NCBI GenBank assembly: GCA_919902125.1
Contig: CAKKQM010000004.1
Coordinates: 1 to 42,848 of the forward strand
DNA: 42,848 nucleotides
Direction of reading: 5' to 3'
Source: Actinomycetes bacterium
GTDB taxonomy: Bacteria > Actinomycetota > Actinomycetes > Nanopelagicales > Nanopelagicaceae
Shown: piece after piece, positions 1 to 10,197 of the stretch
Layout of the letters: every line of letters starts with the position of its first letter
Numbering within the stretch: the first letter of the stretch is position 1
Notes under the pieces: generated by a model
Database searches by the model: none
What the model was told of the DNA's origin: nothing
What the model saw: the letters and a program-made list of their open reading frames with translations, nothing else
Program-made: the position numbers and the translations under genes

Positions 1-1079
<1,079 letters not shown>

Positions 1080-1300
1080 AAGTTTTTTTCTGGCGTACAG
1101 ACATTAATAACTGACGTTATATTTTGTCTTTTTACCAAAGGAAATCAACGGGTATAACTATTTCACCCAATAGACCAGCTACTGGGTGTATTTCGCCATA
1201 CCTCATTGAAGTATTAATTCGTGGTCTCGCTCTTTTCACGCTCAAAACCCGAAAGTTTTTAGACATGACAAGAAGAGCCACATTGGCATTGACTTATTAG

Positions 1301-1356
1301 CACGCTGTTGAGTTCTCAAGGTACGGACGCGCACTGCTTTCGAAGATCTCTCTTCG
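1301..1356 (-). promoter_or_regulatory. rRNA leader antitermination-like element: boxB-like hairpin followed by boxA-like sequence
   Basis: Minus strand CGAAGA-GAGA-TCTTCG (1341-1356; 6-bp stem, GNRA loop) followed by CTTGAGAACTCAACAGCGTG (1301-1320), which resembles the TTGAGAACTCAA element of actinobacterial rRNA leaders. Confidence 0.6.
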
Positions 1357-1375
1357 TTTTCAGGGCAGACCCACA

Positions 1376-1405
1376 AATCTAGTCCAGCGGCGCTGGTGCG
1401 GTCAA
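1376..1405 (-). promoter_or_regulatory. Putative rrn promoter
   Basis: Minus strand TTGACC (1400-1405), 18-nt spacer, TAGATT (1376-1381), between the tyrS stop and the 16S gene. Confidence 0.6.
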
Positions 1406-1562
1406 ACCCGCGCAGAACCACTAACTTCAAATTTGAAGGAAGTTTCTTGCTATCCGGCCTTAAATCGTCCGGTGCATAGCAAGGAGCGTAACTATAGGTG
1501 GCTGGGCCGGGAGCGTCAAATCGAGTTAGCCAGATTTTGGCAATGCGAAAAACTCTTATAAA

Positions 1563-2837
1563 TCAAGGTTTTTTGGCAACCTCGACGACAGCCAAATCGC
1601 GCTTGCCCTTTCGTAGGACAGCAAAGCGGTTAAAAAGGAAGTCATCCGCGCTCAGAGTGAAGTCCTCGCCCGCTATTTTCACGTTGTTGAGATATGCGCC
1701 ACCATCTTTGACGACTCGGCGGGCGGCAGATTTGGAATCTACGACCCCCGCGGCCGCAATGAGGCCCACCCAGGTCGGGATATCGTCCAGAGAAGTGATT
1801 GTGGCCCGGGGAAGTTCTGCCAGAGCGCTCTCCAGAGTGGCTTCATCCAGATCTTTAAGTTCACCCTGGCCAAAAAGTGCACGCGATGCGGCTTCAACCC
1901 GTTCGCAAGTTTGTGCGCCGTGCACCATGGTTGTGAGTTCGCGGGCAAGTGCGCGATGCGCATCACGCGCAGCAGGATTTTCTGAATGTAATTTTTCTAA
2001 ATGAGAAATTTCATCGTGTGAGGCAAATGAAAAAACTTTAAGAAAGTTAATAACGTCTTTATCTTCGGTTGCGATCCAGTATTGATAAAACGCATAAGGC
2101 GAAGTCATCTCTGGATCCAGCCAGACATTGCTGCCGGCGGTTTTCCCAAACTTCGTACCGTCTGCTTTTGCTAACAATGGGATTGTTAATGCGTGAGCGC
2201 TTCCACCTTCAACTCGCCGGATAAGATCAAGCCCAGCAACAATATTTCCCCATTGGTCTGAACCGCCGACCTGCAATGTGCAATTCAATCGTTTGTATAG
2301 TTCAAGAAAATCAAGAGATTGCAGCACTTGATAGGAGAATTCTGTATATGAAATGCCGCCACCTTCTAAACGAGCCGAGACAGATTCTTTAGCCAACATT
2401 TGATTGACGCTGAAATGTTTTCCGATATCGCGTAAAAACTCGATGGCCGACATTGGCGCGGTCCAATCAAGATTATTGACAATGCGGGCAGGATTAGTTG
2501 GCGCTTCAAAATCCAAGTACTGCGAAAGTTGTTCGCGAAATCTGCCAGCCCATTGCTCCACAACGTCGGTATTGTTGAGAGAGCGTTCCTCATTCTTGCC
2601 ACTTGGATCGCCGACTAAACCAGTTGCACCACCGACTAACGCGATGGGGTGGTGACCTGCCAATTGAAAACGGCGCAGCACGAGCAAGACAACGAGATTG
2701 CCAACTCCCAAACTTGAAGCAGTGGGATCAAAACCCACATAGAGCGTTATCGGTTTAGATAGCGCCTCTTTTAGTGCATTTTCATCGGTTGATTGCGCAA
2801 ATAGACCGCGCCATTTCAGGTCCTCCAGCAGGTTCAT
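1563..2837 (-). CDS. tyrS: Tyrosyl-tRNA synthetase
   Basis: 424 aa; YVGFDPTASSLGVGNL (HIGH-like region), GGSDQWGNI, LLAKADGTKFGKTAG (KMSKS-like), C-terminal S4 domain. ATGA overlap with argH. Confidence 0.97.
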   Translation of the reverse strand: MNLLEDLKWRGLFAQSTDENALKEALSKPITLYVGFDPTASSLGVGNLVVLLVLRRFQLAGHHPIALVGGATGLVGDPSGKNEERSLNNTDVVEQWAGRFREQLSQYLDFEAPTNPARIVNNLDWTAPMSAIEFLRDIGKHFSVNQMLAKESVSARLEGGGISYTEFSYQVLQSLDFLELYKRLNCTLQVGGSDQWGNIVAGLDLIRRVEGGSAHALTIPLLAKADGTKFGKTAGSNVWLDPEMTSPYAFYQYWIATEDKDVINFLKVFSFASHDEISHLEKLHSENPAARDAHRALARELTTMVHGAQTCERVEAASRALFGQGELKDLDEATLESALAELPRATITSLDDIPTWVGLIAAAGVVDSKSAARRVVKDGGAYLNNVKIAGEDFTLSADDFLFNRFAVLRKGKRDLAVVEVAKKP

Positions 2838-4261
2838 TGACCCATCATGCCCGAAAAGAGGTTGCTCTTGTCGTCAATCCATTCTTGGTTTATAAGAATT
2901 CTCGACTCTAAGGTCGCAATTTGATCGGCCACTTTTATTTGGGCAGTCCCGCCGAAAGTCGTCCGTGATTGCAACGCTCCTTCAACGGTGAGGACCTTAC
3001 GTACATCAGCGGTCAGACCAGGATGGATCGCTGCAAATTGCGCATCTGTGAGTTCGTGCAGTTCTTTTCCACTCGCTTCACATTGATACACGCACTTACC
3101 GGCCGCCTCGTGCGCCTGCGCAAATGGAATTCCACCGCGGACCAGAAAATCAGCGATCTCTGTTGCCAGCGAATATCCGGTCGATGCGGCCGCCGCCATT
3201 GCCGCGCGGTCAAAGGTAGTTGAAGCGACCATCCCGGTGAAAGCAGGCAGTACCAAATTCAAAGTATCAATCGAATCAAAAAGAGGTTCCTTATCCTCTT
3301 GCAGGTCACGGTTGTAAGCAAAGGGCAGACCTTTGAGCATCGCCAGAACGGCAGTGAGGTTGCCGATCAGACGGCCGGCTTTGCCTCGGGCAAGTTCGGC
3401 GATATCGGGGTTTTTCTTCTGCGGCATGATCGATGAACCAGTAGCAAAAGCATCAGCTAACTTTGCCCATCCAAATTCAGTACTCGCCCAGAGAGACCAC
3501 TCCTCCCCCATCCGGGAAAGATGTGTCCCAATCATCGCCAGAATAAAAAGTGCTTCGGCAACAAAATCGCGATCACTCACTGCATCAATACTGTTTGCAA
3601 TTGGTGCGCTGAACCCTAGTTCGGTAGCGCTACCTTCTGGATCCAGTGCCAGGGATGAACCTGCCAGAGCTCCAGCACCCAGTGGAGAGAATGAGGTGCG
3701 TAGATACCAGTCGCGTATCCGATCAACATCCCGATTGAGGGCATGGGCATGCTTTGCCAACTCGTGCCCGAAAAGGACTGGCTGGGCATGCTGCAAGTGC
3801 GTGAAACCCGGGGCGGGCGCATCTAAGTATTCAGTTGCCTTAGCAAGGATCACTCGTTGCAAGGCGCTTACCTGCCCGGCTAGATGGAGCAGGTGATCAA
3901 TTGCGAAAAGCCGCATATCAGTTGCCACTTGATCATTCCGTGATCTGCCGGCACGGAGCGCGCCACCAACGGCGCCCAGTTTTTCAGTCAGACCGCGTTC
4001 TAGCGCGCTATGCACATCTTCATCGCCATCATGGGGGAGAAAGTTTCCGCTCTCAACTTCCGATTGCAACTCTTTGAGTGCGCCGCGGATCGCCGCACCA
4101 TCGACCGAGCTGATCAGTCCACCTTTCTCTAGCCCCCGTAAATGAGCAAGGGAGGAACGTAGATCGTAAGGAGCCAGGCGCCAGTCGAATTGGATGCTCC
4201 GCGACAATGCGAAAACCGCATCCGCAGGAGTGCTGGAAAACCTTCCGCCCCAGAGCGCCAT
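2834..4261 (-). CDS. argH: Argininosuccinate lyase
   Basis: 475 aa; MALWGGRFS, EDVHSALE, GSSIMPQKKNPD signature. Confidence 0.97.
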   Translation of the reverse strand: MALWGGRFSSTPADAVFALSRSIQFDWRLAPYDLRSSLAHLRGLEKGGLISSVDGAAIRGALKELQSEVESGNFLPHDGDEDVHSALERGLTEKLGAVGGALRAGRSRNDQVATDMRLFAIDHLLHLAGQVSALQRVILAKATEYLDAPAPGFTHLQHAQPVLFGHELAKHAHALNRDVDRIRDWYLRTSFSPLGAGALAGSSLALDPEGSATELGFSAPIANSIDAVSDRDFVAEALFILAMIGTHLSRMGEEWSLWASTEFGWAKLADAFATGSSIMPQKKNPDIAELARGKAGRLIGNLTAVLAMLKGLPFAYNRDLQEDKEPLFDSIDTLNLVLPAFTGMVASTTFDRAAMAAAASTGYSLATEIADFLVRGGIPFAQAHEAAGKCVYQCEASGKELHELTDAQFAAIHPGLTADVRKVLTVEGALQSRTTFGGTAQIKVADQIATLESRILINQEWIDDKSNLFSGMMGQ

Positions 4262-4263
4262 AA

Positions 4264-5466
4264 CTACTTCTTCACTCTCAAGTTTCTGGCAGAGGCAATC
4301 CGGGTAGGCAGGCCCCAGAGATCGACAAATCCCTTTGCGAGGGATTGATCAAATGTGTCTCCCTCGTCGTATGTCGCCATATCAAAGTCGTATAAAGATG
4401 CTTCACTATGACGCCCAGTAACCCAACATCGGCCAGCATGCATCTTCAATCGAACATCACCAGTGACATATTCATTTGCAAAATTGAAGAGGCTGTCTAA
4501 GCCTTCACGAAGAGGTGAGAACCAGAGGCCGTCATACACGAGTTCGCCCCATCGTTGCTCGCTTGCTCGCTTGAATCGAGCCAGATCGCGTTCCACGCAG
4601 ACATTTTCCAGTTCTTGATGAGCAGTAATAAGTGCAAGAGCGCCGGGTGCTTCATAAACCTCACGGCTCTTGATTCCTATGAGGCGATCTTCCACCATAT
4701 CAAGACGACCCACACCTTGCGCTCCGGCACGTCGATTGAGTTCGACAATCGCTTGCAGCATCGTGACAGGTCGTCCATCAATTGCAGTTGGGGCACCTTT
4801 TGTGAAAGTGATTATTACTTCATCTGCTTCACGAGGAATCGATGGATCTTGGGTGTACGAGTAAACCGCCTCGGTTGGAGCATTCCAAATATCTTCTAGG
4901 AAACCAGTCTCGACTGCGCGACCCCACACGTTTTGATCAATGGAAAATGGGTTCTTCTTGGTCGTCTCAATGGGCAAGTTCTCTGCTTGCGCAAATGCAA
5001 TCGCCTTGTCGCGCGTCATTCCCGAATCGCGTACTGGAGCATACGAAGTCAGGTCTGGTGCCAACGCACCAGTACCCACTTCAAATCGGACTTGGTCATT
5101 ACCTTTACCGGTACAACCATGGGCAACTCTGGATGCACCATGTTTACGGGCTGCGGCAACGAGATGCTTAACAATCAAGGGGCGCGAAAGTGCGGAGACT
5201 AAAGGATAACGATCCATGTAGAGTGCATTGGCTTTCAGCGCTGGCAGACAGTATTCATTAGCAAATTCATCGCGCGCATCGACAACTTCAGCAGCAACCG
5301 CGCCACAGGCCAGCGCGCGTTCTTTAATTACTTGAAGATCCTCGCCTTCTTGCCCGACGTCCACGGCAACAGCAATTACTTCCGCACCAGTTTCGCGCTC
5401 GATCCAACCAATTGCAACCGAGGTATCCAATCCTCCGGAATAAGCCAGAACAATCTTCTCTTTCAT
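4264..5466 (-). CDS. argG: Argininosuccinate synthase
   Basis: 400 aa; [30 protein letters not shown]. Confidence 0.98.
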   Translation of the reverse strand: MKEKIVLAYSGGLDTSVAIGWIERETGAEVIAVAVDVGQEGEDLQVIKERALACGAVAAEVVDARDEFANEYCLPALKANALYMDRYPLVSALSRPLIVKHLVAAARKHGASRVAHGCTGKGNDQVRFEVGTGALAPDLTSYAPVRDSGMTRDKAIAFAQAENLPIETTKKNPFSIDQNVWGRAVETGFLEDIWNAPTEAVYSYTQDPSIPREADEVIITFTKGAPTAIDGRPVTMLQAIVELNRRAGAQGVGRLDMVEDRLIGIKSREVYEAPGALALITAHQELENVCVERDLARFKRASEQRWGELVYDGLWFSPLREGLDSLFNFANEYVTGDVRLKMHAGRCWVTGRHSEASLYDFDMATYDEGDTFDQSLAKGFVDLWGLPTRIASARNLRVKK

Positions 5467-6002
5467 TAGCGCGCCTTTCGTTTCGTGGTTTTCTTCTTTG
5501 AATTCTTGATTGGTTCTGCAATCGCCCGCAATTGCCTTGCTAAAACGGCTCCCCCGTCGCTCTTTTTAGAGATTACGAGAACCGTGTCGTCCCCCGCGAT
5601 AGTGCCTATAACAGATGCTAGTCCGCCATCACGCGCAGCTCGATCCAATGCGCCCGCCAGGAACTGCGCTCCGCCAGGTGGAGTCCGGACCACCGCAAGA
5701 TTGCCACTTGACTCGACTGTCAGAATTAACTCAGCAGGCAAGGAGACGATCCGTGCAAGCGAATCACTTTCATCACTCGGTAATTGATAGACGGATGTGC
5801 CGTTTTTCCCACGTCCGCGGAGCGCACCAATCTCTTCCAAGTCGCGGCTGGCAGTGGCTTGCGTGACTTCAAATCCAACTCCATCTAGAAGTTCGACGAG
5901 ATCTGATTGGGAGTGAACCAACCCCGCTTGCACCAATGAGATAACTTTCGCGCGCCGGGCAGATGCGCTGCGAGAGTTAACCGCTTTCTTCAAACTAGCC
6001 AT
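5466..6002 (-). CDS. argR: Arginine repressor
   Basis: Start chosen at [20 protein letters not shown]; wHTH with [16 protein letters not shown] and C-terminal [11 protein letters not shown] motif. Start overlaps the argD stop (ATGGCTAG). Confidence 0.93.
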   Translation of the reverse strand: MASLKKAVNSRSASARRAKVISLVQAGLVHSQSDLVELLDGVGFEVTQATASRDLEEIGALRGRGKNGTSVYQLPSDESDSLARIVSLPAELILTVESSGNLAVVRTPPGGAQFLAGALDRAARDGGLASVIGTIAGDDTVLVISKKSDGGAVLARQLRAIAEPIKNSKKKTTKRKAR

Positions 6003-7185
6003 GATGAATCTCCGCCATTGCTTTAGCGAAGGCTGCAATGAATTTCTTGATCTGGGCCGCACTCACCGTCAGAGCAGGAGCAATCCGGATGACATTTGAG
6101 TTGGGGGCGTTTACTAGAACGCCTGCTGCCTGCAGCGCATTACGGACATCAACCGCGATCTCGTTATCAAGGACTATCCCCAGAAGAAGTCCTTGGCCAC
6201 GTACTTCTCTGACGCCAGGTAAAACTGCGATTGCACTCTTGATGGTTGCTTCATGCTTGCATGCTTGCGCAAGTAAATTCTTCTTCTCCAGAACTTCTAT
6301 CCCTGCCAGCGCGCTGGCACACGAGACAGGGTTGCCTCCGAAAGTTGTTCCGTGATCGCCGGGTTGAAAAAGATGGGCAGCATCGCCCAGCGCGATCATT
6401 GCGCCCAGCGGCAACCCCGCACCCAGGCCCTTGGCCAAGGTAATTACATCGGGAGTTATTCCTTCGTGTTCGTATCCGAACCACTGACCCGTCCGACCCA
6501 TCCCGGTCTGCACCGCATCTACCACCATCAGCGCACCGGTGCAGTTGCAAATTTCACGCACCCCGCGCAAATATCCGACGGGAGGCATTACAACGCCAGC
6601 TTCTCCCATGATGGGTTCGATAATAACCATGGCGGTGCGACGAGTAACTTTGCGTTTCATCGCGGCAAGATCGCCAAATGGCACGTGGGTAATCCCCCGC
6701 AATAAAGGTTTAAATGGATCACGTTTTGCTGGTTGGCCAGTGAGTGAAAGCGCGCCCATCGTGCGACCGTGAAATGAACCATCAGTGGCAACAATTCTTG
6801 TTCTGCCCGTCCGTCTAGAAAGTTTGAGAGCCGCTTCATTTGCCTCAGCTCCAGAGTTGCAGAAGAAAACGCGGGCCGAATCATCACCAACCAGTTCTTT
6901 AAGTTTTTCTGCCAGCGCAATTACTCCAGGATGCATGTAGAAATTGCTGACATGACCTAACGTGCCAATCTGTTTTCTTACCGCAGCAGTAATTGCTGGA
7001 TGAGCATGTCCCAGCAGATTGGTAGCGATGCCGCCTAAGAAATCCAGGTAATGATTTCCTTCGCAATCCACGAGGGTCAGACCCTTGCCACTTACCAAGG
7101 TCAAGGCAGGTTGGCCGTAATTGGATTGCAGCGCGCTCTGCCAGCGAGTTGCATAATTTTGTGAGACTTTCTTCACGCCCTTCAT
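5995..7185 (-). CDS. argD: Acetylornithine aminotransferase
   Basis: 396 aa class-III aminotransferase; YLDFLGGIATNLLGHAHP, SFHGRTMGALSLTGQ, ITLAKGLGAGLPLGA. Confidence 0.96.
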   Translation of the reverse strand: MKGVKKVSQNYATRWQSALQSNYGQPALTLVSGKGLTLVDCEGNHYLDFLGGIATNLLGHAHPAITAAVRKQIGTLGHVSNFYMHPGVIALAEKLKELVGDDSARVFFCNSGAEANEAALKLSRRTGRTRIVATDGSFHGRTMGALSLTGQPAKRDPFKPLLRGITHVPFGDLAAMKRKVTRRTAMVIIEPIMGEAGVVMPPVGYLRGVREICNCTGALMVVDAVQTGMGRTGQWFGYEHEGITPDVITLAKGLGAGLPLGAMIALGDAAHLFQPGDHGTTFGGNPVSCASALAGIEVLEKKNLLAQACKHEATIKSAIAVLPGVREVRGQGLLLGIVLDNEIAVDVRNALQAAGVLVNAPNSNVIRIAPALTVSAAQIKKFIAAFAKAMAEIHHG

Positions 7186-7982
7186 GCGCTCACCAACGTT
7201 CCACCATGTCCACGCAGCGCCAGAGCGAAAGCTAGTGGATCTTTCCCATCAATAACCCGCACTGTTTCGGCTCCTGTTTCTATCGCTTTGAGGGCGGCCA
7301 GAACTTTAGGTGCCATTCCTGCAGAGAAATCATCTTTCAGGGTGCGCAGTTCTGCTGCGCTAATGACGGAAATCAGCGAGGTTGGATCTGGCCAATTGCG
7401 GTAAATCCCCGCAACATCAGTCATAAAAATCAAAGTCTGCGCGCCCATCGCGCCAGCAATTGCGGCAGCAGCCAAGTCAGCGTTCACATTTAAACCAACC
7501 CTCGAAATCTCGTTGACCTCATCGCCTTCAGTTGCAATTGGCGAAACGACTGGAAGAAATCCAGCGTTAATTAAAGTGTCGAGAATGGCAGTATCAACGC
7601 GAATAATTTCACCAACCTGGCCTAGGTCGGCCGCAGTTCCATCAACGAGTTGGGTCAACCTTTTTGCAATTAGCAATCCGCCATCGCGGCCTGTCAATCC
7701 CATCGCATTAATACCTACATCACGGAGTTGGGCAACCAGGTTGCGCAAGACTTCCCCGCTTAAAACACTTTGAACAATGTTAAAAGCCGCTGGCGAGGTC
7801 ACCCGAAATCCACCCAGAAAAGTGGATTCAACCTGCGCAGTTTCCAATGCTTTATCAATCTGCGGTCCGCCACCATGGACGATGATGCACTGCTCGCCCA
7901 TATCTAGCGCTGATTGCACCGCATGCGCAAAGAGTCCCTCTGTATCGGTCATAGCATGACCGCCGAACTTAATAACGATCAT
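7182..7982 (-). CDS. argB: Acetylglutamate kinase
   Basis: 266 aa amino-acid kinase; VIKFGGHAM, CIIVHGGGPQI, NVNADLAAAAIA. Confidence 0.95.
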   Translation of the reverse strand: MIVIKFGGHAMTDTEGLFAHAVQSALDMGEQCIIVHGGGPQIDKALETAQVESTFLGGFRVTSPAAFNIVQSVLSGEVLRNLVAQLRDVGINAMGLTGRDGGLLIAKRLTQLVDGTAADLGQVGEIIRVDTAILDTLINAGFLPVVSPIATEGDEVNEISRVGLNVNADLAAAAIAGAMGAQTLIFMTDVAGIYRNWPDPTSLISVISAAELRTLKDDFSAGMAPKVLAALKAIETGAETVRVIDGKDPLAFALALRGHGGTLVSA

Positions 7983-9124
7983 GTTGCGTACGCCGAATTC
8001 TCGTGTACATAATCATGGCTTAGATCATTAGTCATAATTGTTGCGGTTGCAACGCCGACTTTGAGGTCGATAACTATCTTCACGATAGGGCCAGATAGGT
8101 CTACAAGACTGCGATCATCTCCCGGGCTGCTTGCTCGCGCCACCATAATCCCATTGAGTTCCACATCGATATTGAGTGGATTAAAATCTGCCTCCGCAGT
8201 GCCTACTGCAGCCAGAATGCGACCCCAGTTAGGATCGCCCCCAAAAAGCGCGCATTTCAATAGGTTATTGCGCGCACATGCTCTGCCGACATTGACTGCA
8301 TCGCTCTCGGTAGCAGCATTACGTACTTCAATAGAGACAACCTTGGTATGTCCTTCAGCATCACTGATTAATTGCGTGGCAAGTGAACCACAGACCTCCA
8401 TCAAAATTTCTTCTAACTGCCCGTTGGTAATTTCCGTTCCAGCAGCTCCAGAAGCCAGCAAGAGCACGGTGTCATTGGTGGAAGTGCAACCGTCTGAATC
8501 AATCCGGTTATAGGTACGGTCAACAACCCGAGTAAAGATCTCCTCCATCGAAGCAGGATCAACTTTGGCATCGGTCATAAGAACAGAGAGCATTGTGGCA
8601 AGGGATGGAGCCAACATCCCGGCTCCTTTGGCGATCCCCGTAACCGTAATTCCGTATTTCTCAACGCAAGAAATTTTCGGTACGGAATCAGTAGTCATGA
8701 TGGCGCGGGCCGCGCCCTCCAAGCCCTCCTCGCTCAATGTAGGCACGATTGCATCGATACCCGTGAGAATCTTTGGCAGCGGAAGGAACTCGCCAATCAA
8801 ACCCGTTGAGCAGATAGCCACCTCCGCGGAAGATATCCCGAGAACCTCGGCAACATACTCGGCACAATGATGAGTGTCTGCAAATCCCTGTGCTCCGGTA
8901 CAGGCATTAGCTCCGCCAGAATTAAGAAGAACTGCGCTGATTGCGCCACCGCTGACGATCTGTTTGGTCCAGATAACAGGAGCAGCAATAACTTTATTGG
9001 TCGTGAAAACTCCCGCGCAAGCAAACTCTGGCCCTAAGTTTTGAATAATCGTCAGGTCTAAAGCACCCGAACTTTTCAATCCGGCGGCAACTGCGCCGGC
9101 GCGAAAACCCTTAGGTAGTTTCAT
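7979..9124 (-). CDS. argJ: Bifunctional glutamate N-acetyltransferase / N-acetylglutamate synthase
   Basis: 381 aa; LNSGGANACTG, IAKGAGMLAPSLATMLSVLMTDA (autocleavage region), LFGGDPNWGRI. Confidence 0.97.
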   Translation of the reverse strand: MKLPKGFRAGAVAAGLKSSGALDLTIIQNLGPEFACAGVFTTNKVIAAPVIWTKQIVSGGAISAVLLNSGGANACTGAQGFADTHHCAEYVAEVLGISSAEVAICSTGLIGEFLPLPKILTGIDAIVPTLSEEGLEGAARAIMTTDSVPKISCVEKYGITVTGIAKGAGMLAPSLATMLSVLMTDAKVDPASMEEIFTRVVDRTYNRIDSDGCTSTNDTVLLLASGAAGTEITNGQLEEILMEVCGSLATQLISDAEGHTKVVSIEVRNAATESDAVNVGRACARNNLLKCALFGGDPNWGRILAAVGTAEADFNPLNIDVELNGIMVARASSPGDDRSLVDLSGPIVKIVIDLKVGVATATIMTNDLSHDYVHENSAYAT

Positions 9125-10140
9125 GTTCCTAGCCCGTCCATCAATAACCCAGTGTTTTCCGGCAGTCCGCAGATCAAGTTGGCATTCTGTAGCGCTTGGC
9201 CGGCTGCGCCTTTACCAAGATTATCTATCGCCGCGGAAATGACCACGCGATTTGCGTGTTCATCTACAGCAACTTGCAACTGGACTCTGTTGCTTCCAAT
9301 AACCGCAGAAGTCTTTGGCATCTGCCCAACGGGCAGAAGTGAAACAAATTCTTCGCTCGCATAACTTTGCGTAAAGAGAGCACGTAGTTCGGCTTCGGTA
9401 ACTTTAGAAGTGAGTCGAGCGGTAATAGTTGCCAGAATCCCCCTTGGCATGGGAGCCAGAATCGGCGTCAATGAAATCTTTACTTCAGATCCTGCTATAT
9501 GGCTTAGCGACTCTTCAATTTCGGGGGTGTGTTGATGTATGCCACCGAATTTGTAGGATGTGAGTGAGCCCATTACTTCACTTGCCAACAAAGATCTCTT
9601 AACAGCTCGGCCTGCGCCAGTGGTTCCTGATGCTGCGACAATCACAATGTCGGATGAGTCAATGACAGATAGAGCAGGCGCTGCTGCCAGGGCTATAACC
9701 GTTGCATAGCACCCTGGGTTGGCAATGCGATCTGATTTCTTTATTTGCTCGCGCACCCCTGGAAGTTCAGGTAGTCCATAGACCCATCTTCCGGCGTGTT
9801 CTCCCCCGTAGTATTTCTGCCACGACTGCGCGCTGGCCAGACGGAAATCAGCACCGAGGTCGACGATCTTCTGTTCCTTCGGCAGTTGGGTTGCGATCTT
9901 GGCAGATTCACCATGCGGCATCGCTAAGAAAACTAGATCACAGGTCGCTAATTCTGCAATATCAATCACACTGAATCTACGATCGCCGTATCCGCTCAAT
10001 TGCGGATGCAGATCGGTTATTCGCTCTCCTGCGTTGGAATTAGCGGTGATAACTGTTGCTGTAAATGCAGGGTGCCCCGCCAGCAACCGCAGGAGTTCGC
10101 CCCCTGCATATCCACTAGCGCCTACGAGCCCCACTTTCAT
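9121..10140 (-). CDS. argC: N-acetyl-gamma-glutamyl-phosphate reductase
   Basis: Start chosen at MKVGLVGASGYAGGELLRLL; contains ANPGCYATV active-site cysteine motif. Confidence 0.96.
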   Translation of the reverse strand: MKVGLVGASGYAGGELLRLLAGHPAFTATVITANSNAGERITDLHPQLSGYGDRRFSVIDIAELATCDLVFLAMPHGESAKIATQLPKEQKIVDLGADFRLASAQSWQKYYGGEHAGRWVYGLPELPGVREQIKKSDRIANPGCYATVIALAAAPALSVIDSSDIVIVAASGTTGAGRAVKRSLLASEVMGSLTSYKFGGIHQHTPEIEESLSHIAGSEVKISLTPILAPMPRGILATITARLTSKVTEAELRALFTQSYASEEFVSLLPVGQMPKTSAVIGSNRVQLQVAVDEHANRVVISAAIDNLGKGAAGQALQNANLICGLPENTGLLMDGLGT

Positions 10141-10164
10141 AGGTAGAGGGTATATCATGAATCT

Positions 10165-10192
10165 ATAACTATGCAACCTTCTGCATAGTTAT
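10165..10192 (-). promoter_or_regulatory. Putative ArgR operator (paired ARG-box-like inverted repeat) upstream of argC
   Basis: 11-bp perfect inverted repeat ATAACTATGCA-ACCTTC-TGCATAGTTAT between the pheT stop and the argC start; overlaps a possible -35 (TTGCAT). Confidence 0.6.
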
Positions 10193-10197
10193 GCATA

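Noticed and set aside
1498-2004. 168-aa plus-strand ORF and many similar antisense ORFs elsewhere (3333-3896, 8061-8513, 35563-36204, 38461-39141)
   Set aside because: Shadow ORFs opposite well-supported conserved genes; low-complexity composition, no recognisable domains.
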